This document shows positions 4,874-13,072 of a DNA stretch of 13,362 bases, piece after piece (the first letter of the stretch is position 1; every line of letters starts with the position of its first letter). The DNA lies in the NCBI GenBank assembly GCA_045809945.1, contig JBJMWW010000178.1:1-13362 (forward strand), given 5' to 3'. Source of the DNA: CADDYX01 sp045809945. Its GTDB lineage: Bacteria > Verrucomicrobiota > Verrucomicrobiia > Chthoniobacterales > UBA10450. The position numbers and the translations under genes were made by a program. Below the pieces are notes generated by a model. It was not told the origin of the DNA. It saw nothing but the letters and a program-made list of their open reading frames with translations, and did no database searches.

Positions 4874-5872
4874 TCACTCGATGAACAACTTCCCGGCGCG
4901 GCGGCGCACATAACGGTCGCGGGGAAGATTCACTTTTGCCGGACCGGCTTCGGAATCGAGAAGTGCCCTGACCGACTCGATCAGACTAAAACTGATGTCA
5001 CTCGTTCCGTGATAACGCAGCCAACTGCGGATCGCGCGGCGTTGCAGTGCGATCGGCTGTTTGCCTAACGAGTGCACGTTAAGCTTCTCCCCGGGCGGGG
5101 CGACCAGGCTCTCGAGCAAAGCATCTTCTTCGTCCGCGATCATGGCGGCGCGCCAGACGGCCTTGCGGATGCCGCGGCCGAATTCCTTCTCCAGTGCGGG
5201 GATGATTTTGTGTCGGATGCGATTGCGCGTCGCGGCGAGGCGCGCGTTGCTCGAATCTTCACGGAACTTCAATCCGGAGGCGCGAATGTAATCGTCGATC
5301 TCCTCGCGCCAGACGTGGAGCAGCGGCCGGACAATCGTGAGCTGCGTTTTGCCTAACGAATGCTGCGAGACCGGCCGCATCGTGCGCGCGCCACCGCGGA
5401 AAAGATTGAACAGGTATGTCTCGACCAGATCATCAGCGTGGTGCGCGAGGAAGATCGTTTTGCAGCGACGACGACGGGCGACGTTAAAGAAATAGGCGTA
5501 ACGCAGAGCGCGCGCGGCCGTTTCGATTGAGGAGCGACTCTCTTTCGCGAAGGCACGGACGTCGGCGGCGCCGATTTCGACATCGAGGCCATGCTGTTCG
5601 GCCAGTTCTCGAACGAATCGCGCGTCAACGGCCGAGGAACGGCCGCGCAGGCGGTGATCGACGTGGCAGACGATCAGCCGCCGAAAACCGCGGGCGAGGA
5701 GCGCGTGCAGCAGAGCGACGGAATCACGGCCGCCGGAGACGCCAACGAGATAGCGGCGCGCTGGAGAAAAGTCGCGCAGCGTCGCTGAATCGAAGGGCAG
5801 ATCTTTCACGCGGCAGACGGTAGCGATGAAAGGCGTTATTTGCGAGGCACTTGACAATGAATGAACGTTCAT
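4874..5872 (-). CDS. tilS: tRNA(Ile)-lysidine synthetase
   Basis: ATP-dependent enzyme that converts the wobble cytidine of the CAU anticodon of tRNA(Ile) to lysidine, so that AUA is read as isoleucine. The PP-loop signature is VSGGRDS (residues 45-51). Then come CHVDHRLRGRSS (69-80), IETAARALRYAYF, FLAHHADDLVETYLFNLFRG, IVRPLLHVWREEIDDYI, FREDSSN and RNRIRHKIIPAL, all in family order. At 332 residues it is a short form lacking the extra C-terminal domain of the 432-residue E. coli enzyme, similar to the Aquifex type. The ATG at 5872 lies inside the 24-bp palindrome; an in-frame GTG at 5809 (before KDLPFDSA) would keep the whole catalytic domain and is a serious alternative. Divergent from the tetR operon; upstream of and co-oriented with gltX. 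Confidence 0.94.
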   Translation of the reverse strand: MNVHSLSSASQITPFIATVCRVKDLPFDSATLRDFSPARRYLVGVSGGRDSVALLHALLARGFRRLIVCHVDHRLRGRSSAVDARFVRELAEQHGLDVEIGAADVRAFAKESRSSIETAARALRYAYFFNVARRRRCKTIFLAHHADDLVETYLFNLFRGGARTMRPVSQHSLGKTQLTIVRPLLHVWREEIDDYIRASGLKFREDSSNARLAATRNRIRHKIIPALEKEFGRGIRKAVWRAAMIADEEDALLESLVAPPGEKLNVHSLGKQPIALQRRAIRSWLRYHGTSDISFSLIESVRALLDSEAGPAKVNLPRDRYVRRRAGKLFIE

Positions 5873-5879
5873 TCATTGT
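5851..5879 (+). promoter_or_regulatory. Candidate promoter of the tetR-efflux operon
   Basis: A perfect -35 box TTGACA (5851-5856) is followed 17 bp later by CATTGT (5874-5879), a weak -10 matching TATAAT at three of six positions. The palindromic operator fills the spacer, so repressor and polymerase would compete. Transcription would start near 5886, which makes the ATG at 5891 nearly leaderless and rules out the ATG at 5861 for this promoter. Confidence 0.55.
5855..5878. promoter_or_regulatory. Perfect 24-bp palindrome, probable TetR-family operator
   Basis: CAATGAATGAAC at 5855-5866 is followed directly by its exact reverse complement at 5867-5878. The core TGAATGAACGTTCATTCA has the shape and half-site (TGAATGAnnnnTCATTCA) typical of TetR/AcrR-family operators. 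It sits in front of a tetR gene and between divergent genes, the usual place for autoregulation. It overlaps the candidate promoter of the efflux operon and the annotated start of tilS, so binding could repress both directions. Confidence 0.8.
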
Positions 5880-5890
5880 GCCCTACCCCG

Positions 5891-6526
5891 ATGCCTCCCT
5901 CCCCCGCAAATAGCAATGCCACTAGCACCGATCGCCGCGGCCAGATCCTCCAGGCAGCCGTCGGTTGCTTCGCTAAACGCGGTTTCCATCAGACCAGCAT
6001 GCACGACATCAGTGCGGAAGCGGGCATCAGCGTCGGCCTGATCTATCGGTATTTTGCAAACAAGGAGGCGGTCATCGCCGCGATGGCGGATGAGCACACG
6101 ACCCATATCCGCGAATTGCTCGAGGAAGCGCGACAGGCGCCGAGCCTGCTCGAGTCGCTCGAGATTCTTTTCACCGCGCATTGCTGCGAAGACCCGAAAG
6201 TACAATCGGCTTTCGTAGTCGATCTTTATTCCGAAGCATCGCGCAACCCCGAGGTAGCGGAACTGGTCCGCGGAGTTGTGGAGATGGCGATGGAAGGCAT
6301 GGCGGATTTGATCGCGCGCGCTCCGGAGAGCGAAAACGCCGCGCATGGATTGAAGCCGTATGAAGTGGCAGAGCTGATTTATGCGGTCGCACGCGGGATG
6401 TTGATGCGCGACATTTTGCAGCCGGCAGATCTGCCCAACGAGGAGCGTCGCACGCGCCAATTGGAAGTAGCGCGACGACTGTGGCGGCTGCTTTTCGAGA
6501 CAGAAAGTACAATTTCCTATGCATGA
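5891..6526 (+). CDS. TetR/AcrR-family transcriptional repressor of the efflux operon
   Basis: 211-residue regulator. The N-terminal helix-turn-helix domain reads RRGQILQAAVGCFAKRGF (about 15-32), TSMHDISAEAGISVGLIYRY (35-54), then FANKEAVI; the variable C-terminal part should bind the inducing ligand. The ATG at 5861 is in frame, but it lies within the operator, a few bases after the TTGACA box, and would only add MNVHSLCPTP, so I prefer the ATG at 5891. Its stop overlaps the start of the fusion-protein gene by 8 bp, indicating an operon. The expected logic is that ligand (often a pump substrate) releases the repressor from the palindrome and switches on repressor and pump together. The ligand is not deducible. 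Confidence 0.93.
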   Translation: MPPSPANSNATSTDRRGQILQAAVGCFAKRGFHQTSMHDISAEAGISVGLIYRYFANKEAVIAAMADEHTTHIRELLEEARQAPSLLESLEILFTAHCCEDPKVQSAFVVDLYSEASRNPEVAELVRGVVEMAMEGMADLIARAPESENAAHGLKPYEVAELIYAVARGMLMRDILQPADLPNEERRTRQLEVARRLWRLLFETESTISYA

Positions 6527-7850
6527 CGTGGCGAAACCCGCTCGCCCCCCAAGCAAAATGAGGTCGCGCATTAAAACCGCGGTATTCACTGTGGGGCGGA
6601 TTCTGCTGCTGATCGCCATCTTCGTCGTCCTTAAACTAATGGGTGTGGGGACAGCGACGATCATTGTTGCGCTGACGAGCGCCGCTTTGGTGATTTGTGC
6701 GATCGTTGCGATTCGCCGGTTTCGTTCGCGGCGAACAACTGCTGGCGCGGGATGGGCAGTCGCCGTCGTGCTTCTGCTGCTGGTCGATGTCAAGACATCG
6801 CAGTTCGGCAAGATGATGTCGACGCCGTTCGCGATGCCGCCGACGACCGTCTCGAGCGCCGTGGTGAAAGCGGAGGATTGGGCGCCGACGCTCAACGCGG
6901 TAGGATCGATCTCCGCGGTTCAGGGCGCGGTCGTTTCGACTGAGCTCGGCGGAGTAGTCGCCAACGTTGCTTTTCAAAACGGCGGCGTCGCGAAGAAGGG
7001 CGAGCTGCTGGTGAAGCTCGATACGTCAGCTGAGGAAGGCCTGTTGAAGAATGCTCAGGCCGACCTCGAACTGGCGCGCCAAAACCTCGAGCGAACCCGC
7101 GACCTCGCGAATCGAAGAGTTGTCTCAAAGCAGGACCTCGACGCAGCCACATCTCTCTTTGGCCAAAAGCAGGGGACGGTCGACAACATCAACGCCGTTA
7201 TCCGCAAGAAGCAGCTCCTTGCGCCATTCGATGGCCAGTTAGGTATTCGACAGGTCAACGTCGGCCAGATGATCAATGCCGGTCAGCAGGTCGTCGCGTT
7301 GACTGCGCTCGATCCGGTGTATGTCGACTTCGCGTTGCCACAGCAGGAGTTGTCGAAGCTTAGCGAAGGCCTGGAAGTCACCGTTAAGACCGACGCCGTC
7401 GCCGGGAAGGAGTTCAAAGGCAAGCTTACCGCCGTCGACTCGATGGTGGATGCGGTTACGCGGAATGTCTCGATCCAAGCCACTCTCGCAAATCTGGATC
7501 ACATGCTCAGGCCGGGAATGTTCGTCAAGGCTCAGGTCGATCTGCCGGAGAAGCACAAGACGCTCGTCATTCCCGGCTCCGCTGTCTCGTACGCACCGTA
7601 TGGCGACTCGGTCTACGTAATCGAAAAGAAGAAGGACCCGAAGACCGGAAAGGAATCGGAAGCGTTGCGGCAGCAGGTTGTGCGGGTCGGTCAGGCTCGT
7701 GGTGATTTCATCGCGGTCACACAAGGACTAAAAGAAGGCGACACGGTTGTTGGCACCGGCGTGTTCAAGCTTCGCAACGGTATGTCCGTCGTGATCAATA
7801 ACGATCTTGCGCCGAAACCAGAGTTGAATCCCAAGCCGCCGGATACATGA
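6519..7850 (+). CDS. RND efflux periplasmic adaptor (membrane fusion protein) with extra N-terminal membrane segments
   Basis: 443-residue MexA/AcrA-type adaptor joining the inner-membrane RND pump to an outer-membrane channel. From about residue 113 the family order is clear: a barrel/lipoyl half (VGSISAVQGAVVSTELGGVV, GVAKKGELLVKLDTS), a short coiled-coil hairpin (about 172-231), the second lipoyl half (LLAPFDGQLGIRQVNVGQ), then a beta-barrel and membrane-proximal domain (LRPGMFVKAQVDLPEKHKTL; GLKEGDTVVGTGVFKLRNGM). Unusually, the first 92 residues hold three hydrophobic stretches (about 21-43, 45-65 and 78-91), where most relatives have one anchor or a lipoprotein signal; there is no lipobox cysteine. 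An in-frame ATG at 6558 would remove 13 residues but none of these stretches. The start overlaps the tetR stop. Confidence 0.92.
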   Translation: MHDVAKPARPPSKMRSRIKTAVFTVGRILLLIAIFVVLKLMGVGTATIIVALTSAALVICAIVAIRRFRSRRTTAGAGWAVAVVLLLLVDVKTSQFGKMMSTPFAMPPTTVSSAVVKAEDWAPTLNAVGSISAVQGAVVSTELGGVVANVAFQNGGVAKKGELLVKLDTSAEEGLLKNAQADLELARQNLERTRDLANRRVVSKQDLDAATSLFGQKQGTVDNINAVIRKKQLLAPFDGQLGIRQVNVGQMINAGQQVVALTALDPVYVDFALPQQELSKLSEGLEVTVKTDAVAGKEFKGKLTAVDSMVDAVTRNVSIQATLANLDHMLRPGMFVKAQVDLPEKHKTLVIPGSAVSYAPYGDSVYVIEKKKDPKTGKESEALRQQVVRVGQARGDFIAVTQGLKEGDTVVGTGVFKLRNGMSVVINNDLAPKPELNPKPPDT

Positions 7851-7871
7851 TCGTGCTCACGTTATCCGCGT

Positions 7872-7937
7872 CTGTAGCCACGGCGCTCTGTCGCCGTGCT
7901 CGCATGATTACGCCTCGACTGACCGAGGCGGCTACAG
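7872..7937. repeat. 66-bp inverted-ended double-hairpin element before the RND pump gene
   Basis: The ends are an 8-bp inverted repeat, CTGTAGCC (7872-7879) and GGCTACAG (7930-7937). Inside are two hairpins: CACGGCG/CGCCGTG (7879-7885 with 7892-7898) and CGCCTCG/CGAGGCG (7911-7917 with 7924-7930), each with a 6-nt loop. It occupies most of the 88-bp space between the adaptor and pump genes and ends one base before the pump ATG. This is the structure expected of a REP-pair or very small MITE-like element. Confidence 0.75.
7925..7928 (+). promoter_or_regulatory. Ribosome-binding site of the RND pump inside the repeat element
   Basis: GAGG at 7925-7928, ten bases before the ATG at 7939, is the only Shine-Dalgarno-like sequence available. 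It is part of the 3' arm of the second hairpin (7924-7930), so in the folded mRNA it would be paired with CGCCTCG. Confidence 0.5.
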
Positions 7938-7938
7938 C

Positions 7939-10900
7939 ATGAAGTCGTTCACCGATTTATTCATCAAACGGCCGGTCCTCGCGCTGGTCGTTAGCTTCGT
8001 CATTCTGATCGCCGGCCTGGCCGCGATGAAGACGCTGAACGTACGGCAGTACCCGCGCAGCGATATCGCCGCGATCACGGTGACGACTGTCTATGTCGGG
8101 GCGGATGCGGAATTGGTGCGCGGCTTCATTACTACTCCGATCGAGCGAGCCATGGCCGCGGCCGATGGGATTGATTACATCCAGTCGCAGAGCCAGCAGA
8201 GCGTATCGACGGTTACGGCGCGGCTGAAGCTTAACTACGACGCGAACAAGGCGCTCTCCGATATCAGTGCGCGGGTAAACGCGATCCGGAATAACCTGCC
8301 GCCCGAGTCGCAAATCCCGGTGATCGCGATTCAGCCGGCTGATTCGCAGATCGCTTCCGCCTATCTCAGTTTCACTTCGGACATTCTCCAGCCTAACGAA
8401 GTAACCGATTATCTCGTCCGGCTGGTTCAGCCACGCCTGACGGCGGTCAGCGGCGTGCAAAAGGCCGACATTCTCGGTGGACGCACCTTCGCGATGCGCA
8501 TCTGGATGAAACCCGAGCGCATGGCCGCACTCGGCATCAGCGCGAAGGATGTCCGCGATTCTTTAAGTAAGAATAACTATCTCGCCGCGGTCGGCAGCAC
8601 GAAGGGTTCGCTGCTTCAGGTAAGCCTTACTGCTAACACCGATCTGCACACCGCGGACCAGTTCAAGCAGCTGGTGGTGAAGCAGGACAAAGGAACACTT
8701 ATTCGGCTGGGCGACATCGCCGACGTCGTTCTCGGTGCCGAGGACTACAACTCGGAAGTCCGTTTCACCGGCAAGAAAGCCGTGTTCATGGGCATCTTCG
8801 TTTTGCCCAATGCGAACTCGATCGACGTGATCAAGCGTGTTCGAACTGAGGTAGACCAGATCAAGAAAGAGCTACCGAAAGGCATGGAGGTTGAGATGGC
8901 TTACGACGCCACTGCCTACATTAACGACGCGATCCACGAAGTGGTGAAGACGCTGATCGATACCCTGATCATCGTCATGATCGTCATCTTCCTTTTCTTG
9001 GGTTCGTGGCGCTCCGTGATTATCCCAATCGTCGCCATTCCGATTTCATTGATTGGCGCGCTCTTCCTTATGCAGGTGTTCGGCTTCAGCCTCAATTTGC
9101 TGACGCTGCTCGCCATTGTGCTTTCCGTCGGGTTGGTCGTGGACGACGCCATCGTCGTAGTTGAGAACGTTGAGCGACACCTACGCGAAGGCATGACGCG
9201 CATGAACGCGGCGCTCGTCGGTGCGCGCGAACTGATCGGGCCCATTATCGCGATGACGATCACGCTCGCAGCAGTCTACACACCGATCGCGCTACAAGGC
9301 GGCCTGACCGGCGCGCTCTTCCGCGAGTTCGCCATGACGCTGGCCGGCGCCGTTTTCATCTCCGGCATCGTGGCCCTCGTCCTTTCGCCGATGATGTGCG
9401 CCAATCTCCTGCGCGTCGAACACGGCGATCACGGTTTCTCCGGCTTCGTCAATCGCACGTTCGATCGCTTCCGCGACTGGTATGGCGAACATCTCGATCG
9501 CACGCTGAACGCGCGTAAGGCGGTTTACATTGTTTGGATCGGCGTGACGCTGCTGGCACTGTTGATGTTTGTCGCGATACCAAAAGTTGCGACGAAGGAG
9601 CTGGCGCCGAAAGAAGACCAGGGATTCATCATCGGCATCATCACCGCTCCGGCTAATGCAACGATCGACGACACGATCCGTTATGCCGATGCGGCTGGTC
9701 AGATCTTCAAAGATCTTAAGGATACCCGTTTCACTTTTCAGATTACACAACCGAGCTTCGGCTTCGGCGGTCTCGTCCTGAAACCATGGGGCGAGCGAAA
9801 GACTCCTACTAAAGAGTATCTCCCGATCGTGCAGCAGAAGCTGGCCGGGATTCCAGGCATTCAGATGTTCGCGACCATGCCGGAAGCCTTACCCGGCGCG
9901 GACAACTTTCCTGTTAGCTTCATCATCGCTTCTACCGCGAGCCATGACCGCATGCTGGATTTCGCGAAAGACATCTTTCAGAAGGCGATGGCCGCGCACG
10001 TTTTTCAGTTCGGCGATATCGATACCAAGATCGACCAGCCGCAGGCGGAGATCGTGTTCGACCACGACAAGGTCTCGACCATGGGCCTCGATATGCAGCA
10101 GGTAGGTGCCGATCTCTCTGCCAGCATCGGAGGCAACTTCGTAAACTGGTTCAACATGGAAGGCCTGAGCTACAAGGTTATCCCGCAGGTTAAACGCATC
10201 GACCGCCTCAATCCCGAGCAGTTATCGGATATCTACGTCAGCGGGCCCGACAAGAAGCTCATTCCGTTGAGCACGATCGCAACCATTCAGCATAAGACAG
10301 TCGCACGTTCGCTGAATCGCATGCAGCAGCTCAACGCCGTTACGATCAGTGGTGTTCCGGCCGGGTCGGTCGACTCCGCGCTCAAGTTCCTCGAGGATGA
10401 AGCGCATAAGGTTCTGCCGGCAGGATACGCGATCGATTATACCGGTGGCTCGCGTCAGCTCCGCCTCGAAGGCGACAAGTTCAGCAGTGTCTTCTTTCTC
10501 GCCGTCGTTCTCATCTTTTTGGTTCTGGCCGCGCAGTTCAATAGCTTCCGAGATCCGTTCATCATTCTGCTCGGCTCGGTCCCGCTGGCACTGTTTGGCG
10601 CAGCCATCTTCATGTTCCTGAAGATGCCGTTCGGGAAATTCTTTACCGATGGATGGACGACTTCGTTCAACATCTACTCGCAGGTTGGATTGGTAACTCT
10701 GGTCGGGCTCGTTTCGAAGAACGGCATCCTGATTGTGCAGTTCGCCAATGAACGACAGCGTGCCGGTGCAAAGAAACTCGAGGCCATTCAAGAGGCCGCG
10801 CGCACTCGTTTGCGCCCGATCATGATGACCAGTGTCGCCACGGTCGCCGGTCACTTCCCGCTCACACTCGTGACCGGCGCAGGCGCGGCCGCACGAAACT

Positions 10901-11097
10901 CGATCGGTCTCGTGCTCGTCGGCGGAATGACTATCGGCACGATTTTCACTCTCTTCATTGTTCCGTCGCTCTACATGCTCATCGCGCGCACGCACAACGA
11001 GGACGAAAAATCCGAGATCGAAATTCCCGATGAGTCTGAGCTCGAGCCGGCCTACGCGCTTGCTGATGGCAACGGTAACGGGTGGAAGAACACCTGA
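7939..11097 (+). CDS. RND multidrug efflux transporter, inner-membrane pump (HAE1/AcrB-MexB type)
   Basis: 1052 residues, essentially the length of AcrB (1049). It is a proton-driven trimeric pump in the inner membrane that captures amphiphilic compounds from the periplasm and exports them through an outer-membrane channel. TM1 follows the start (FIKRPVLALVVSFVILIAGL). After the first periplasmic domain, TM2-TM6 begin near residue 335, and the proton-relay motif GLVVDDAIVVVENVERHL places the paired aspartates at 402 and 403. TM8 is near 527-548, the second periplasmic domain follows, and TM8-12-type helices resume near 853. The essential TM10 lysine is K927 in GLVSKNGILIVQFAN. All relay residues are present, so the pump should be active. 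It is downstream of its adaptor and TetR regulator; no TolC/OprM gene follows. Substrates cannot be read from sequence. Confidence 0.97.
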   Translation: MKSFTDLFIKRPVLALVVSFVILIAGLAAMKTLNVRQYPRSDIAAITVTTVYVGADAELVRGFITTPIERAMAAADGIDYIQSQSQQSVSTVTARLKLNYDANKALSDISARVNAIRNNLPPESQIPVIAIQPADSQIASAYLSFTSDILQPNEVTDYLVRLVQPRLTAVSGVQKADILGGRTFAMRIWMKPERMAALGISAKDVRDSLSKNNYLAAVGSTKGSLLQVSLTANTDLHTADQFKQLVVKQDKGTLIRLGDIADVVLGAEDYNSEVRFTGKKAVFMGIFVLPNANSIDVIKRVRTEVDQIKKELPKGMEVEMAYDATAYINDAIHEVVKTLIDTLIIVMIVIFLFLGSWRSVIIPIVAIPISLIGALFLMQVFGFSLNLLTLLAIVLSVGLVVDDAIVVVENVERHLREGMTRMNAALVGARELIGPIIAMTITLAAVYTPIALQGGLTGALFREFAMTLAGAVFISGIVALVLSPMMCANLLRVEHGDHGFSGFVNRTFDRFRDWYGEHLDRTLNARKAVYIVWIGVTLLALLMFVAIPKVATKELAPKEDQGFIIGIITAPANATIDDTIRYADAAGQIFKDLKDTRFTFQITQPSFGFGGLVLKPWGERKTPTKEYLPIVQQKLAGIPGIQMFATMPEALPGADNFPVSFIIASTASHDRMLDFAKDIFQKAMAAHVFQFGDIDTKIDQPQAEIVFDHDKVSTMGLDMQQVGADLSASIGGNFVNWFNMEGLSYKVIPQVKRIDRLNPEQLSDIYVSGPDKKLIPLSTIATIQHKTVARSLNRMQQLNAVTISGVPAGSVDSALKFLEDEAHKVLPAGYAIDYTGGSRQLRLEGDKFSSVFFLAVVLIFLVLAAQFNSFRDPFIILLGSVPLALFGAAIFMFLKMPFGKFFTDGWTTSFNIYSQVGLVTLVGLVSKNGILIVQFANERQRAGAKKLEAIQEAARTRLRPIMMTSVATVAGHFPLTLVTGAGAAARNSIGLVLVGGMTIGTIFTLFIVPSLYMLIARTHNEDEKSEIEIPDESELEPAYALADGNGNGWKNT

Positions 11098-11167
11098 TTA
11101 CTCAAGTACGTCCCGTGTAGGGGGAGCTGTTAGTTTTCCACCCTTACCGTGGTCGCCGCGTCCGCTG

Positions 11168-13072
11168 TTACTCTAGGCGATATGCTTCTACCAATGCCAC
11201 GCCGGTGTTCGCTTTACCGGCCACAACCGCTGTGTACTCTCCGGCCGGGAGCGTAAGCACAAGCGCCGATTCACGATCGCTTTTTGGCGGGACAGTCGTC
11301 GCGCGGATTTGCGCCTCCTGCGACTCGCCGGTCGAATCGTCAATTTTCCAATCGTCGTTCGACGCGAGCTTCGCGCCGTTATGATCGTGCACCTGTAACA
11401 CAGGATCAGCGAGCGCGTCGGCAACCGGCAGCGATGGCCCGATCGCTCGTAACAACACTTGCGCCGAGCTTTGGCCGACAATAAACCCGCCGATCATCAC
11501 GTTATCACCATTCTCCACGAATCCGCGGGTGCTGATGTTCGCAAGCTGCGACACCGGGTCAGGGTCGAGGTCATATACCTCGACGAGACTTACTCCGGTG
11601 GCACCATTCTTACCTTTAACGACTGCGGTGTAGCTACCTGGAAGCAGAATTTTTAAGATTGCCGATTCCGAGTCACTCTTGGGGGCGATATTAGTTGAAC
11701 TAATATCTGCTTCCTGCGACTTGCCGGTCGCGTCGTCAACCTTCCAGTCGTCGTTGGTTGCAACGCTACCGTCCGGGTAGTGCAGCTCCAAGTTAGGATC
11801 AGGTAACGCGCCACTTACCCCAGTAGAGGGACCAATGGCCCGCAGAAGCACTGTCTTTGGCCCTGCGCCGTTGACAATAAAACCGCCAATTAACAGGTTG
11901 TCGTTCGTCAGCACATCGGCACGCGTGGAAATATTGCGCATTCGCGGAGACGCCGGCGAAGTGTAAAGCTCGGCACTCGCGAGCGCACCCTGTGCGGCGG
12001 GATTCACACCGTCACCGCCTGCAACCAAGACTTGGCCATTTGCCAGCAATGTCGCGGTCTGGTACCCGCGAACTTCATTAAGCTTCGGGCCCGGCTGCCA
12101 AATATTCGTAGCGGAGTTGTAGAGTTCCGTGGTGTCTGTCCAGCCACTGGCGACTAGCCCACCAATCAAAAGCACCTCGCCATCAGGTAAACGTGTCGCC
12201 GTCGGGCCTCGTCTAAAAGTAGAAGGACTTGCCACCTGTTTCCAGGCGCCTGACGCCGGATCGTATACCTCTGCTTGCACCGGATCGTTCGCCTCGGCGC
12301 CACCGATGACGAGTACCTTCCCGTCCGCCAGGAGTATCGCAGTTTGCTCGCCGGTGTGCTTCCCATTCATCGTCCCGCTCAAGCTCCAAATACCTTTTGT
12401 TGGATCGTAAAGTTCTGTGCTCTTCACTTCGCGCGAATGTGGGTAATTCACCGCGTTAATGTATCCGCCGGCTACCAGGACTTTGCCGTTCTGCAACAGC
12501 ACAGCACTGTGTCCGTCTCGCTTATATGACAAACTGCCTGTCATACTCCACGTGCCGGTAGCTGGATCGTAGAGCTCAGCCACGTCAACATCGTCAGATA
12601 TGTCATCATCATAACCGCCGACTACCAGCACTTTACCGTTCGGCAGCAGAGTTGCGGCGTAGTGGTTTCGCGGATACCTCAACGATCCCGTTTTCGCCCA
12701 TTTACCGGTTGCCGGATCGTAGAGCTCGCACACGCCCGCACCATTCGAGACCGCCAGCACCTTGCCATTAGCCAGCAGGATTTGTCCCTGTCGCACGTGC
12801 GCGTCGACCATCGGCGCAGTATTAGTCCAACTCCCCTTTGTCGGATCGTAGATCTCGGCGCTCGCGAGCGGCGTCTGATTGTCGCTGCCGCCAACTACAA
12901 GCACCTTACCATCGCGCAACAGCGTCGCCACGTGGCCGACGCGCACTTGCGACATGCTTGCGGTATTCACAAAGGTCGGCGTATCGGCTGTCGCCACATC
13001 GCACGCTATAAAGCTCACCAAGACGGCGGCCAGCGCTCCCGTAGACGCAAACGGTATTATCCTGCCGCGCAT
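11168..13072 (-). CDS. Secreted kelch-repeat beta-propeller protein with two C-terminal VLLRAIGPS modules
   Basis: 634 residues. An N-terminal export signal covers about residues 1-30; either signal peptidase I cuts after ATA (residue 29) or FIAC (21-24) acts as a lipobox with C24. Residues 33-371 carry seven kelch-type blades, recognisable by recurring NGKVLVVGG and ELYDPATGxW: GG-type turns at 61-62, 152-153, 202-203, 257-258, 304-305 and 352-353, with a degenerate blade near 109-113. The last strand (ASAELYT) probably closes the ring with the N-terminus. Two tandem modules of about 120 residues follow (380-501 and 512-634), each with NISTR, IGGFIV, VLLRAIGPS, SNDDWK/TNDDWK, SQEA and a final GVxLVEx-Y. 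I recall this module at the ends of many Verrucomicrobia exported proteins, with no demonstrated function. It is convergent with the pump gene. No enzymatic motif; binding or surface display is plausible. Confidence 0.88.
   Translation of the reverse strand: MRGRIIPFASTGALAAVLVSFIACDVATADTPTFVNTASMSQVRVGHVATLLRDGKVLVVGGSDNQTPLASAEIYDPTKGSWTNTAPMVDAHVRQGQILLANGKVLAVSNGAGVCELYDPATGKWAKTGSLRYPRNHYAATLLPNGKVLVVGGYDDDISDDVDVAELYDPATGTWSMTGSLSYKRDGHSAVLLQNGKVLVAGGYINAVNYPHSREVKSTELYDPTKGIWSLSGTMNGKHTGEQTAILLADGKVLVIGGAEANDPVQAEVYDPASGAWKQVASPSTFRRGPTATRLPDGEVLLIGGLVASGWTDTTELYNSATNIWQPGPKLNEVRGYQTATLLANGQVLVAGGDGVNPAAQGALASAELYTSPASPRMRNISTRADVLTNDNLLIGGFIVNGAGPKTVLLRAIGPSTGVSGALPDPNLELHYPDGSVATNDDWKVDDATGKSQEADISSTNIAPKSDSESAILKILLPGSYTAVVKGKNGATGVSLVEVYDLDPDPVSQLANISTRGFVENGDNVMIGGFIVGQSSAQVLLRAIGPSLPVADALADPVLQVHDHNGAKLASNDDWKIDDSTGESQEAQIRATTVPPKSDRESALVLTLPAGEYTAVVAGKANTGVALVEAYRLE

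Noticed and set aside
5861..5890. ATG at 5861 as the start of the TetR gene
   Set aside because: It lies in the operator and only five bases after the TTGACA box; the extra residues (MNVHSLCPTP) come from the palindrome, and the ATG at 5891 fits the family better.
5873..6895. Long minus-strand open frame (340 codons) opposite tetR and the adaptor gene
   Set aside because: Covers two well-recognised genes on the other strand and shows no domain pattern.
10222..10995. Minus-strand open frame (257 codons) opposite the RND pump
   Set aside because: Charged, low-complexity translation with no recognisable motif; shadow of the pump gene.
11098..11167. Possible bidirectional terminator between the converging pump and kelch genes
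   Set aside because: GTAGGG…CCCTTAC can pair only with a bulge and a long loop and there is no proper T-run; too weak to annotate.
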